64,000 bases of DNA from CATQHW01 sp965243545 (GCA_965243545.1 OZ251573.1:1426001-1490000); one strand, 5' to 3'; shown: positions 28,501-36,436, numbered from the stretch's first letter. Translations and numbers: made by a program. Notes: generated by a model not told the origin, from the sequence alone.

Positions 28501-28907
28501 AGCGCCACCGGCGCGGCTTGCGGCAGGGCTGCGCCGACGTGCTCCCGGAATTCCCGCACCGCCGGCAGGTCCGGCAGCGCCGCCGGATCGCGGAACAGGT
28601 GATAGAGCGTGATCAGGGTGTGGGTCTTGCCGCCCCCGTAGGTGAGCTCCAGCTGCCGCACCGCCTTGTCGCTCCGCCCGGCCAGCCGGCCGGCGACGTC
28701 CTTGACCAGCTCGCGCAGCGCGTGGGTCGGATAGGTGAAGGTGAAGAACCGCGCCGGGTCCTCGTAGACCGGACGCTGCCCGCGCGCCAACGTCACCTCG
28801 TGCAGATCGGCCGCGAACTCGGCCAGCGACAACTCCCCCGTCCGCAACTCCTCCTTGAGCCGAACGATCTTGTGCCAGGGAGCCGGCCTGAGCTGATTCG
28901 CCATCAC
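25572..28907 (-). CDS. DUF499 P-loop ATPase of a modification-linked defence locus
   Basis: A 1,111-residue protein. It opens PAPWHKIVRLKEELRTGELS, the usual DUF499 beginning, and has Walker A LTYGGGKTHTLITLYHLF near residues 88-105 and Walker B LGTLILVDEVLMYAREKAG near residue 214. The arginine-rich middle and a C-terminal alpha/beta region follow. DUF499 proteins occur with DUF1156 methyltransferases and helicases or DUF3780 proteins in defence islands and are thought to be the motor. The start is GTG 28907 or ATG 28904. The long alternative frame over the same stretch has the arginine- and glycine-rich composition of a shadow. It is complete and in order. Confidence 0.88.
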   Translation of the reverse strand: MMANQLRPAPWHKIVRLKEELRTGELSLAEFAADLHEVTLARGQRPVYEDPARFFTFTYPTHALRELVKDVAGRLAGRSDKAVRQLELTYGGGKTHTLITLYHLFRDPAALPDLPAVREFREHVGAALPQAAPVALCFDKIDVERGIDGVRAPDGSTRTLRHPWSVLAFQLAGADGLRAIHADGRDRERDTPPAEPLLVKLIEQPQQRGLGTLILVDEVLMYAREKAGTDPVWRDRITDFFQYLTQAVAKVDRAAIVASLLATDPDKQRGDLGRALTATLFDVFRRQREEGVQPVRREEVAEVLRRRFFEPEDLQDPARFRPHVIGVVRALARLDDATAREAAAAEERFCDSFPFHPDLTDVFYSRWTQLEGFQRTRGILRILATALREAERWEDPCPLIGPSALLAAPGREDVSEAVRELAGVATTEGAGEGNRTEWAPLLEAELGKARRIQEEIPALRRGREAEQAVIAVFLHSQPIGHKAHTPELMRLAGSAGPDEIELDKGLLRWREISWFLDDADAGVDDPSGAQSLPGSWRLGNRPNLRQMHDEACSQRVTGDAVEARLEQEVRRTGSLVEGAEAAGASVHRLPDAPRDVRDDGAFRYVLLGPEAVSDAGRPSAEAISYLDYTTGPDRPRSHRNAVILAVPSRDGLAAARSAVRSLLGWEDVQAQLAGHQVDPVQAERLRRRLQEARAGIPEGVRQAYGTVVTVDERNAVEAFKLPPSGRPLFTEIKSQDRARIRETPINAEALLPDGPYDLWREGEHARLVRDLAGAFARHPRLPKVPKPQLLVDTVLQGVERGLLVGRWVRPDGSDGTWWREPVDPAVREDPRLEVCLPEHTELSRLFEGLLAPGALPELWGGTEEAPQVSLREVTAYFGGGRVVSVPQEGYDEPRTIPRCSEREVREAVNRAVEHGIVWLTNGPTSVWKEQIPYGALEPDAVLRPAPEPIAAHELTQEALPGAWRDGRANGIALTQALSRSRGIALPWGLVRDAIATSTASRWLRLSDGSSPVNCGYEASGGLLLERPGPAPDPPPVDPPAAAGAVLEGAQIQDLAEQIPKLLSASAGAGLRFHVRVVLDGDLPHGDRNAVDELLAEVSGDLKASPGPNDRQ

Positions 28908-28987
28908 GGAGCCATCCTACAACGATGCGGGTTCACCGTTGCCGGCCCGCGGGAGCCCGTCACGTGACAAACGCCTCATAGCCGTTC

Positions 28988-29617
28988 CTACGTTCGCCGG
29001 AAGCGGTCCCGCATGTCTGGTATGGCGATGGAGCCCCAGCACTTCCTTGTCAGTTCCGCCCCTGCTGGAGGAAACCCTCCGTGCACGACCTTGATGCCCT
29101 TGGTTTCGAGAAACTCCACGACCGGGATGAAATCCCGATCTGAGGACACGAGGACCGCGACGTCGTAGTTGTCGACCCATGCCAAGCTGATCATGGCAGT
29201 CGCAATGCGGGTGTCGATGCCTTTTTCTTCGGTACCGCGCATGTCGGCGTCGCAGGCGGGACAGGTTGACACCTCCTGATAGCAAGACGGACAACGAGGG
29301 CCTCGGCGCTTTCGCTGTCTCGGCAGCATCTCCACCCGCACGCCGGACATTCCGGCGAGGGTTTTTTCGGCCCAATCCTTGAGTCCCCGATCGCGCGTGC
29401 TCTCGCCGTAGGAGCCGTAGACGTTCATCCCCTGGTATGAGAGGTGCGCCGCGTCGTCGACTCTCTGCAGCGCTTCTCGCGCCAGCACATGGCCAAGTTT
29501 CGCCCAGTCCGGTCTGAAACCGGAAACGGCTTGGTTCAAGGAGAGTTGGAAATTCCAGAAGTCGACGAATACCCGGACGCGGACACGATGATCAGCGGAG
29601 GGCTGGTCCATAGGCAA
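28988..29617 (-). CDS. NYN/LabA-like (DUF88) nuclease with zinc-ribbon insert
   Basis: A 209-residue protein. The NYN/PIN-like fold is marked by RVFVDFWNFQLSL (first acidic residue), KGIDTRIATAMISLAW (central aspartate) and VAVLVSSDRDFIPVVEFLE (late acidic pair). Between them an insert holds CPSCYQEVSTCPACDAD, two CxxC pairs that look like a zinc ribbon. The combination resembles NYN RNases with extra RNA or protein contacts. It lies between DUF499 and DUF1156 and on the same strand, 80 bases from DUF499. Its membership in the cluster is an inference from this placement; the substrate is unknown. Confidence 0.8.
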   Translation of the reverse strand: MPMDQPSADHRVRVRVFVDFWNFQLSLNQAVSGFRPDWAKLGHVLAREALQRVDDAAHLSYQGMNVYGSYGESTRDRGLKDWAEKTLAGMSGVRVEMLPRQRKRRGPRCPSCYQEVSTCPACDADMRGTEEKGIDTRIATAMISLAWVDNYDVAVLVSSDRDFIPVVEFLETKGIKVVHGGFPPAGAELTRKCWGSIAIPDMRDRFRRT

Positions 29618-29787
29618 ATTCAGGGACGCCGTGAGGCGCCCCTGGGGTGGTATGAATCAGGCTGCCTAGTCCCCTTCATGTGCGGGGGGCGGCCTGATGG
29701 GTAATAATGGGACCAAGGTACACCGCATCGCACCCGTGCGTCAAGCAGAGCCCGGCTTGTCGGGGCGGTCCCCGTGTAGCCGTCATT

Positions 29788-30841
29788 CTACCACAGCGTA
29801 CCTTGTCGTGATTGCGGCTTGGTCTGGCCGCCGACGCCGGCGCCGGGGCGGAGGTGGTTCTGGATCGACTCCAGGAGGGCGCGCTCGTCGGAGCCGGCTT
29901 CGGCGAGCTCGATCAGCGCCTGCACGACGCGGGCGAACAGCTCGTGGCGCCAGAGGCCGCGCGCCTCCAGGTAACGTCGACGCGGCGCTGCTCGCCGGTC
30001 TTCCAGAGCTGCATCACCCGGTGGAGGCGGTCGATCAACGGCGGCGCGGCGCCGTCGGGCGACGGCTCGCCCAGTCGCGGCGCGCGGCGGGCGTGCCACG
30101 GCTTGAGGCGCGCTTCGCCGCCGGCGGCGGGGCGCTCGGCCTCGTCTTCGCCGGCGCCGGCAGGCGTTGCGCGGGAGCCGCGGGCCAGCAGGTCGAGGCG
30201 GCCGGCCAGGTCGGAGTCCGCCACGTTGCACGACAGCGCGTACAGGATGCAGGCGCCTGCCGGCGCTATTCCGAGTCCGAAGTCGTTGCGGTGCAGCAGG
30301 TAGTAGGTGGTCGGGTCGTCGAGCTCGCCGTCCGCGCCGCTGCCGTCGTGATGCAGCAGGCGGCTCACCACGAAGCCGACCACCATGCGGCGGACGCGGC
30401 GCAGGAACTCGGCGATCGTGAGCCGCCCTCCCTCGTGGTCGGCCAGCTTGACCACCGGATGGCGGCTGAACGCCTCCAGGGCCGGCCCGGTGGCCGCCCA
30501 CACGAAGTCCGGCCCGCGGATGCCGGCGTCCCAGAAGTCGCGCAGCCGCTCGGTGATCTTCTCCCGCATGTCGGCCAGCACCGGCCGATCCCAGCCCGGC
30601 CGCGCCGCCGCCGGCCGCTTCCGGCACACCAGCCAGATCGACGATGCCAGGCGCGCGCCGCCGGCGACCTTGTTCTGCATCTCCGTCCGGATCGGCCACG
30701 ATCCGTTCACGACGTAGCCGGCGCGGATCAGCGCCGTCACCAGCGTCTCCCACGCGGACGGCTGCTTGTTGGCGAACACCACGACCAGCCGCCCGTCGTC
30801 GCGGAGCGCGTCGTGGCAGTTCCGAAACACGCGATACATGC
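29788..30841 (-). pseudogene. DUF1156 adenine methyltransferase, 5' part lost and frameshifted
   Basis: Only the last third (about 350 codons) of a DUF1156 enzyme remains: MYRVFRNCHDALRDDGRLVV (SAM-fold strand), VNGSWPIRTEMQN, ASSIWLVCRK and the late EARGLWRHELFARVVQALIE. The upstream 600 or so residues, which hold the DUF1156 zinc-ribbon and the catalytic NPPY motif, are missing because prophage A's end begins at 30842. A second defect is a frame change near 29975: GEQRRVDV in one frame must continue as YLEARGLW in another; one missing base explains it. The enzyme would have modified DNA for the DUF499 system; it cannot work in this form. Confidence 0.82.
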
Positions 30842-30883
30842 TGTTGCGGCGCGTACTAACTTTGGCGATCTAGCGTACTAACG
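30842..30883 (+). repeat. Terminal repeat of prophage A, fibre-gene end
   Basis: A 42-bp end starting TGTTGCGG and holding two direct copies of CGTACTAAC (30852-30860 and the copy 24 bases further). It matches the other A end at 35 of 42 positions in inverted orientation. Two spaced binding sites at each tip are what Mu-type transposases use. Confidence 0.85.
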
Positions 30884-30906
30884 GCTTAGCACGCACGGCC
30901 CTGGGG

Positions 30907-30947
30907 GGCACATGCATCGGCGGCTCGGATGGACAGCCCCATGTGCC
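30907..30947 (-). terminator. Hairpin after the fibre gene, possible terminator
   Basis: GGCACATG (30907-30914) pairs with CATGTGCC (30940-30947) across a 25-base loop, just beyond the stop of the tail-fibre gene and before the phage end. No T-run follows, so the terminator role is tentative. Confidence 0.3.
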
Positions 30948-30950
30948 GCC

Positions 30951-31820
30951 CTACCAACCGCCCGTTGCAGGCAGCGGATACTCCTGCGGCCCGTAGGACG
31001 CCACCCGGTCAAACACCGCGATTAGCTGACAATTCGACGCCGCTCCGTGCAACGGCTGCTGGGTGCCATTTGCTTGCACAAACCATGCATGCACGTGGAG
31101 GCGGTGCCGTAGGACCGCGGCCACCGGAAAGGTGTGGTTGCCAAGGCTCTCTATCCAAACGTGGCCTGAGCCGAACGCATAATCGCGCTGGCGTGGTACC
31201 AGGGAGCCTATCGAAGCCAGGACTTCGAGCGTCTCGCCGGCGGCTTTGACGAAGAACGGCGCAATCGGCCGCGGCGCCTCGCTCCGGAACAGCGTGTCGG
31301 CGGTAAAGAGCGTCTGGTAGGTAGATTGATGATCGAGGATGCTGTAGCCCAACACGACGGCCCCGGCCGGTGCCGCCGGGCGGGTGGCGACCTGACGAGC
31401 GCGTGCGCGGGCGATCGACGTCTCGGCGAATGCGGCGCCGGCGCGGACCCCTAAGCTGAAGCCGTCATCGAAGTACGCAGGCTGGTCGACCCCCATTTTG
31501 TCGCGCATCGTGCCCCGGCTGATACGCCGGTAGGCGGCGAACCAGGTCAGCCACCGGTATTGATTGGCGGCCGGGCGATCGATTCCGGTCATGTCGACAG
31601 CGGCGCCGCCGGCAGGAATCACGATGCGCCGCCCGGCGGCGTCCCACGCGACCCCCGAGCCGATGGTGACGCCGGCGCCGGCGCCGGCAGGTACGCAGCC
31701 GTCGACGTAGGCCGGCAGCCGGCGCCCTAGCGCCTCAATGTGCGCTTCGGGTTCCGTTTGCATGGCGTTGAAGTCGTTTGGGGTGGTGTACCTGCCGTCG
31801 ATCCAGTTGACCTTGTTCAT
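30951..31820 (-). CDS. Putative tail fibre/structural protein (last gene of prophage A)
   Basis: A 289-residue protein with MNKVNWIDGRYTTPNDFNAM at the N-terminus, an opening seen in proteins attached to phage baseplates that bind receptors or receive fibre domains. The rest is beta-rich with many Gly/Ala turns; no transmembrane helix or enzymatic motif is visible. It is the last gene before the phage end, the usual place for Mu fibre genes, and its start overlaps the preceding gene by four bases. No chaperone (gpU-like) gene follows. The specific fold was not recognised, so the function is inferred mainly from position. Confidence 0.55.
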   Translation of the reverse strand: MNKVNWIDGRYTTPNDFNAMQTEPEAHIEALGRRLPAYVDGCVPAGAGAGVTIGSGVAWDAAGRRIVIPAGGAAVDMTGIDRPAANQYRWLTWFAAYRRISRGTMRDKMGVDQPAYFDDGFSLGVRAGAAFAETSIARARARQVATRPAAPAGAVVLGYSILDHQSTYQTLFTADTLFRSEAPRPIAPFFVKAAGETLEVLASIGSLVPRQRDYAFGSGHVWIESLGNHTFPVAAVLRHRLHVHAWFVQANGTQQPLHGAASNCQLIAVFDRVASYGPQEYPLPATGGW

Positions 31821-32407
31821 GAGTCTCTCCTGATGACGACCCTGATGTCGGGGTCGAGGGATGTGATGAGGTAGTCCAGGTCGGGGTCGGCGGGCGCGGG
31901 GCTGATCTCGGTGCCGCCGACCGCGTCCGGGCCGCCCACGTAGCTGTCTCCGATGCGGAAGTGATTCTGCGGTTCTGCGGCCGGGGCGGCCGGCAGCACG
32001 ACGGCGAGCAGCGGCGCGCTGGTGACCGACTTGACCGGGTCGCCGACGGCATCACCGACGTAGAACCCGTTCTGCGGATATTCCTCGATCCGCCAGGAGC
32101 CGGCGCCCAGGAGCTGATCCAGGCGGCGGCGCACGTCACGCACCTGGCCCTGCTGGGCCATCTCCTGGCCGGCGACGGCGAGGCGGAGGCGCCAGTCTCG
32201 ATCGGTTTCACCGGGGCGCCGGCGGAGCATGCTGTTGCGCGCGTGCGCCTGCAGGTCTGCGGCGGTGATTGGGAGGCGCTGCCGGAGCGCTCGGCGAGCG
32301 TCTTCGGCGACGAGGTCTCCTGCGGCGGCGACGGTGCGCGCCAGGGCGCCCCTGATGCCGCGCTCGATCCAGGGGATGGTGAGCGTGCGCAGCCACGTGC
32401 GGATCAT
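31817..32407 (-). CDS. Baseplate-tail connector at the Mu gp48 position
   Basis: A 196-residue protein beginning MIRTWLRTLTIPWIERGIRG. Its ATG overlaps the stop of the preceding J-type frame as ATGA and its end overlaps the fibre gene, so it belongs to the tail operon. RRRPGETDRDWRLRLAVAGQ then GQVRDVRRRLDQLLG is helical; the second half has FYVGDAVGD and FRIGDSYVGG, a repeated turn. In Mu the gene after J (gp47) is gp48, a small baseplate protein; position is the main support, as sequence similarity was not clear to me. Confidence 0.5.
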   Translation of the reverse strand: MIRTWLRTLTIPWIERGIRGALARTVAAAGDLVAEDARRALRQRLPITAADLQAHARNSMLRRRPGETDRDWRLRLAVAGQEMAQQGQVRDVRRRLDQLLGAGSWRIEEYPQNGFYVGDAVGDPVKSVTSAPLLAVVLPAAPAAEPQNHFRIGDSYVGGPDAVGGTEISPAPADPDLDYLITSLDPDIRVVIRRDS

Positions 32408-33824
32408 GAGGCGGAGACTCTCCGGGCGGTGATCTCGACGTCGGTCCGGACGCCGGCCGGGACGCTGGCGCCGTGGGCGTAGACATAGAGGCCGGTGGCG
32501 GCGTCGAGTTGCCAGTCGGCGGTGACGTCGATCGTGAACTGCTCGACGGCGGTGAGTTCCACGCCGCTTGGCAGCGGGCCGAAGTACCAGGTCTGGCCGG
32601 CGGCGAGGGCGGGCATTGCGAGCGCCCACCGGCCGCTGGCGGTTGGGACCTTCGGCGGCTGCGGCGTCAACGCGCCGGCGACGGTGCACGCCATAGGGGA
32701 GGCTGTCGGCGATGGCCTGGCCGCCGGTTGCGGTCCCGCCGCCGCCGGAGGCGGGCGCCTCGCCGACGGCCGCCGCCACGCTGATCTGCGGCAGGTCGCC
32801 GGGGGCGGGGACGACGTCGTGCAGGGGTTCGGCGATACCGAAGTACTCGAGGTTCGGCAGCCGAACGGCTGCCGCGCGGTAGATCGCCGCCAGGCGGACG
32901 GCCGCCGAGTCGACGTCGGCGTCGATCTCCTGCTTGATGGCGCGCTGGACCTGGGCGTCGGAGTAGGGGCCGCGGTAGAAGACCCGGATATCGACGTCGA
33001 CGAGCGCACCGCCCCTGACGGTGAGGTCGCGGCAGACCATGCGCAGGCCGTCGAGGATGCGGGTGACGTCGGCGATCTGGTCGGCGGAGGGGACGCCGGT
33101 GGGTGCGGTCGAGATCAGTACGAGGTCGACCGCACCCCGGGCCGCGCGGCGTGCGCACGACGACGGCGCGGGCGATTCCGGGGCGGCTCTCGGCGGCGTA
33201 GCGGTACTGAGCTTCGGGCTGACCGGCGCCGAGCGAAGCCCAGCGGTCATCGACGCGGCGGCGCAGGGCATCGTCGCTTTCGGCGTCGGCGCCGGGGGTG
33301 GTGATCCAGTTGCGGGGCGCCGACACGGTGACGTCGGGGTGTGCGGGCATCGTGAGCAGTGATCCGGGGGCGACGTTGCCGGCCGCTCCCGGGGTCTCGG
33401 CGCGCACGGGGACGACGGCGGCGGCGCCTTCGTTGACCTGCGTGTCGGCCGCGACGATCAGGCGTTGCGCCGAGTCTTGCACCGAGATCGGCGTACCGGC
33501 GTCGATGGCGACCGTCTGCGGCGACAGGGCCTGCAGGGCGCCTTCGGCGGCTGTTGCCGGTTTTGGCGGGACGCCGAGATAGGCGGCGTGCATCCGCAGC
33601 CAGGCGCCGGTGGCGCGCGAGCGGTCCGCCTGGGCATACATGGGGGCGACGTGGGCGGCGTAGAGCCTCCTGACCACCAACGCGATCGTCTCCCAGATGC
33701 CTCTGAGCACGCCGACCGAGGCGCGGTTGCGCAGGCCGGTGTTGGCTTCCCCGATCTCGGTGACGCGGGCGCGTATCTGGTCGTCGGCAGCGTCGATCAG
33801 CGAGAGCGGGTCTGGGTCAGACAT
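32404..33824 (-). pseudogene. Baseplate protein J (Mu gp47-like) with two frameshifts
   Basis: The gene begins MSDPDPLSLIDAADDQIRAR and contains the J-type early part SVQDSAQRLIVAADTQVNEG and DALRRRVDDRWASLGAGQPE. The frame is lost in GGGG at about 33141-33144 and continues as AVDLVLISTAPTGVPSADQI in the next, then is lost again in CCCC at about 32695-32700 and continues as ACTVAGALTPQPPK to a stop at 32404. Removing one G and one C gives one protein of about 473 residues whose stop overlaps the next gene (ATGA), which argues that the reconstruction is right. Both faults are one-base gains in 4-base runs, so they could be consensus errors; otherwise A cannot assemble a baseplate. Confidence 0.75.
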
Positions 33825-34212
33825 TGGCCAGGGATCGCGGGTCGAAGGAGAGGGCGACGGTGTTGGCGGAGCCGAGCACGGTGAAGGTCATGCGCCACGG
33901 CTGGTCGATGGCGTCGGGGGGCCGGATGGCGATGGTGGCGGCGTCGATGCGCGGGTCGCGCAAGGCGACCCTGCGCAGTTCACCTTCGACGGCGCCGGGG
34001 GCGGCGGTGACGCCTGAGAGCATCTGCAGGAGGGCGCTGCCGGCGCCTGGGTCCCACGGCAGGCTGCCGAGCGGGGTGCGCAGCGCCTCGGCGAGGTCCT
34101 GGCGCACCACGTCGGCGCCGGCGATCGGCGTCAGGTCGTCGGCTGCGGTGGTGCGCAGGTCGGCGCCGTCGGCGTCGAGCAGCACGTCGGAGCCGAGCTG
34201 GGCGTCAGTCAT
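33817..34212 (-). CDS. Mu gp46-like baseplate protein (GpW/gp25-related)
   Basis: A 131-residue protein with TPIAGADVVRQDLAEALRTP then LGSLPWDPGAGSALLQ, the gp46/gp25 pattern of a small wedge protein in contractile-tail baseplates, and IDAATIAIRPPDAIDQPWRM towards the end. The start overlaps the gp45-like gene by eight bases and the end overlaps J by eight. Family members are structural, with no enzyme site. Confidence 0.75.
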   Translation of the reverse strand: MTDAQLGSDVLLDADGADLRTTAADDLTPIAGADVVRQDLAEALRTPLGSLPWDPGAGSALLQMLSGVTAAPGAVEGELRRVALRDPRIDAATIAIRPPDAIDQPWRMTFTVLGSANTVALSFDPRSLANV

Positions 34213-34756
34213 CGAGCACCTGCCTGAGGCGCTGCTTGAGGGCTGCGGCCGGCCACGACGCGGGGGCGATGGGGTGGCCTGCGGTATCGACGAGCGCCGC
34301 GACGGCGTCGACGATCCGTTCGAGGGCGGCGACCAGGGATTGTTGGCTGGTGGCGACCGAGACGCGGCGGCCGCTGATCTTGATGATCGTGCCGCCGCCG
34401 TCGGTGAGCACGAGCGGGCCGGCGGCGGCGTCGGCGGAAGGGACGTTGGCGGCGCCGTCCATGGCGGCGATGTAGGGCTGGGAGCGGTCGCCGTCGATCC
34501 AGTCGACGATCACGACCTGGCCGGCTGCCGGCGCGGCGTAGATGCCGCGGCCGTCGGCGCCCAACCAGATGGGAGACAGCGGCAGGGATTCGAGTACTTC
34601 GCCGGTGGCGGCTCCGGTGCGGTCCAGGACCTCGGCGGTGCACCCGTAACCGCCGGCGCGGCGGGCCACGAACGAGGACCGGACGCGGGCGCGGACCGGC
34701 AGTGAGACGCCGGACCAGGCGATGCGGCGTATGGCGTCCCGGATCGACCGCTTCAC
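34205..34756 (-). CDS. Mu gp45-like baseplate assembly protein V (spike)
   Basis: A 183-residue protein starting at GTG 34756, whose TGA-overlap with the previous stop shows coupled translation. It has VRARVRSSFVARRAGGYGCT, then GRGIYAAPAAGQVVIVDWIDGDRSQPY, the OB-fold typical of spike proteins, and a Gly-rich beta segment (LVLTDGGGTIIKISGRRVSV). The end is a helix that may fold back. In Mu gp45 is the membrane-piercing central spike. No histidine/iron tip motif (HxH) was found, unlike P2 gpV and Mu gp45, so its tip may be different. Confidence 0.7.
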   Translation of the reverse strand: MKRSIRDAIRRIAWSGVSLPVRARVRSSFVARRAGGYGCTAEVLDRTGAATGEVLESLPLSPIWLGADGRGIYAAPAAGQVVIVDWIDGDRSQPYIAAMDGAANVPSADAAAGPLVLTDGGGTIIKISGRRVSVATSQQSLVAALERIVDAVAALVDTAGHPIAPASWPAAALKQRLRQVLDD

Positions 34757-35463
34757 GGCTGTTCCTCCCAGACGATGGTCGACACGTGGCTGCGCTCGGC
34801 GAGGACGGTGCGGACGGAGATGACGATGCCGGCGGCGCCGTCCACGTCGATGCGGTCGAGGCGGCGGAGACCGATTGCGGGCAGCACGCGCACGGCGCCG
34901 GCTTTGGTGAGGACTTCGCGGCCGGTGATCGACGGCAGCGGCGCCGGGGCGGCCACGCCGGGCAGGACACCGATCCGCAGGGAGCCGGCCCGGTCGTCGG
35001 TCCAGCCGATGGAACGGAGGCCGCAGGCGCGGCGCAGCGCCTCGACCGCCCAGCGGAACGTGGCGCCGGCGGGCAGAGAGAAGCGCGGCAGGGCCGCCTC
35101 GGGCCATGCCGAAGCGGCCAGCGGCACGGGGGACACGTCGGCCAGCACGCTGCGGGCGGTGGTGTTCAGCCACGCTTGCGGGCCGACGACGGCGCGCATG
35201 GCGGCCGAAGCTGCGGATTCGGCTACGGCGGTCTGGCCGCGGTTGCCGTGGTCGGAGATGCGGTCGATGGCGCCGCGCCAGGCGTGTGCGCCGCGGACCC
35301 AGACGTCTACGGCGGCGCCGGGTCCGCCCGGCACGGAGTCGCCGGGGAGGGTGGCGAGCTTGGCGGCGCTGCGTTCTTCGGTGCTGGCGATGACCGCGCG
35401 GCGGCAGCGCCGCCAGGGAGCGCCGTCGATGGCGATGCGCACGTCGGCGGCGGCGACGCTCAC
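34753..35463 (-). CDS. Baseplate hub-like protein at the Mu gp44 position
   Basis: A 236-residue protein from GTG 35463, overlapping neighbours on both sides. It begins with a beta-rich part (VRIAIDGAPWRRCRRAVIAS) and contains AKLATLPGDSVPGGPGAAVD then VWVRGAHAWRGAIDRISD, which recalls hub proteins (gpD/gp44, T4 gp27 fold). SLPAGATFRWAVEALRRACG and LTKAGAVRVLPAIGLRRLD follow. The identification rests mainly on order (before spike, wedge and J). Confidence 0.5.
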   Translation of the reverse strand: MSVAAADVRIAIDGAPWRRCRRAVIASTEERSAAKLATLPGDSVPGGPGAAVDVWVRGAHAWRGAIDRISDHGNRGQTAVAESAASAAMRAVVGPQAWLNTTARSVLADVSPVPLAASAWPEAALPRFSLPAGATFRWAVEALRRACGLRSIGWTDDRAGSLRIGVLPGVAAPAPLPSITGREVLTKAGAVRVLPAIGLRRLDRIDVDGAAGIVISVRTVLAERSHVSTIVWEEQP

Positions 35464-35981
35464 GGGGCGTCTCCTGCGGCCGGCTGGCGCAAGGCCTCGG
35501 TCAGATACTCGCTGTCGTCGGCGGTGAGGGCGGTCGTCTGTTCGGAGTCCGCCGGGGCGTCCGCCGGAGCGGCCGAGGCCTGGGCGGTGACGATGGCGAT
35601 GGTGGGATTGACTTCGAGCATGCGAAGGGTGCAGAGGATGTCGTTGCGGCGGCTTCTGGCGGTGAGGCGGTCGAGTCCGGTCACCAGCACCTGGCGCAGA
35701 TCGAGCGCTGCGGCGAGGTCGCCGACGAACGACCAGACTTCCGGCAGGCGGGCGTCGGCAGGCTGGCGGCGGGTCTGGACCTCTCGGAGCGCGGCCGCGT
35801 GCCGCCAGCGCTCGCCGTAGTGGCCGGAGCGCTCATAGATGCGGAGTTCGACTTCGAGCGACCGGACCGTCCAGCCGCTGATCACGTGCTCGCTCTCGCT
35901 GCCTTCCTGGGGCTGAGCGTCAGCCGCGCGCTCCAGGCGCTCCACCAGCGCCACGTGGGGGCCTTTCTGCGGGCCGCTCAT
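35460..35981 (-). CDS. Tail-associated protein of unknown function
   Basis: A 173-residue protein starting MSGPQKGPHVALVERLERAA at ATG 35981 (overlapping the previous stop as ATGA). The end of the middle part, LDLRQVLVTGLDRLTARSRRN then DILCTLRMLEVNPTIAIV, looks like the end of a phage structural domain (a beta sandwich similar to DUF6046-type proteins). It sits where gp43/N would be. It may be a fusion remnant: in an intact relative the genes between the regulator and the tail (transposase to tape measure) would lie between this and its upstream neighbour. Confidence 0.5.
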   Translation of the reverse strand: MSGPQKGPHVALVERLERAADAQPQEGSESEHVISGWTVRSLEVELRIYERSGHYGERWRHAAALREVQTRRQPADARLPEVWSFVGDLAAALDLRQVLVTGLDRLTARSRRNDILCTLRMLEVNPTIAIVTAQASAAPADAPADSEQTTALTADDSEYLTEALRQPAAGDAP

Positions 35982-36184
35982 GAGGCCGCTCCGTGCCACG
36001 TCTCCGGCGTCTCGCCGGTGCCGCGGCGCAACTCGTGGGCCTGCGGCCGGTGCTCAGCCGCCTGCACCGCCAGCAGGTTCCGGTGCGCGATCTCGGTTGC
36101 GGCGAGCCGGTCGCCGACGATCCCGGCATTCCGGGCGTCGGCGACGTCGATCCGCCCCCGCGCCGCCTCCTGTGCGGCGCTCAC
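35978..36184 (-). CDS. Small phage protein related to the C-terminus of B's early regulator
   Basis: A 68-residue product from GTG 36184. Its end, AEHRPQAHELRRGTGETPE then TWHGAAS, is nearly the same as the end of the regulator at 57196-57549 in element B. In B this tail is fused to the helix-turn-helix part; in A it is a separate gene whose start overlaps the HTH gene's stop by four bases. The role is unknown. Confidence 0.6.
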   Translation of the reverse strand: MSAAQEAARGRIDVADARNAGIVGDRLAATEIAHRNLLAVQAAEHRPQAHELRRGTGETPETWHGAAS

Positions 36185-36426
36185 GACGCCAACCCCTCGC
36201 GCACCATGACCTTGCGGCGCGCTTCCTCGGCGGCCGCCTCCGCGTTCTCCAGCGCGTCAAGGGCGTGGTTGAGCCGCTCCTCAAGGTCCGCCGGCATCCG
36301 CTGCTTGCCGCTCAGGATGCGGCTCAGCCACGAACGGTCCATGCCCAGCGCGCGCGCCAAGCGGTCTTGCGAGATCGCGGACGCGCGCACCCTCTGACGC
36401 AGATCGCAAACAGCACTGTTGTCCAT
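36181..36426 (-). CDS. HTH early regulator of element A (Ner/Cro-like position)
   Basis: An 81-residue protein with an XRE-type helix-turn-helix: SQDRLARALGMDRSWLSRIL (about residues 19-38), followed by a helical tail. It is transcribed away from the repressor and its ATG is only 11 bases beyond the presumed -10 box, so the transcript may be nearly leaderless. In transposable phages the first gene divergent from the repressor is Ner or Cro, which lowers early transcription. B has a counterpart (57196-57549) with a different HTH and a longer C-terminus. Confidence 0.7.
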   Translation of the reverse strand: MDNSAVCDLRQRVRASAISQDRLARALGMDRSWLSRILSGKQRMPADLEERLNHALDALENAEAAAEEARRKVMVREGLAS

Positions 36427-36436
36427 GAAGCGGGAC

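Noticed and set aside
32404..33824. Programmed frameshifting in the J gene
   Set aside because: Both shifts are at plain GGGG and CCCC tracts without slippery heptamers or downstream structure evident, and similar faults occur in unrelated genes nearby.
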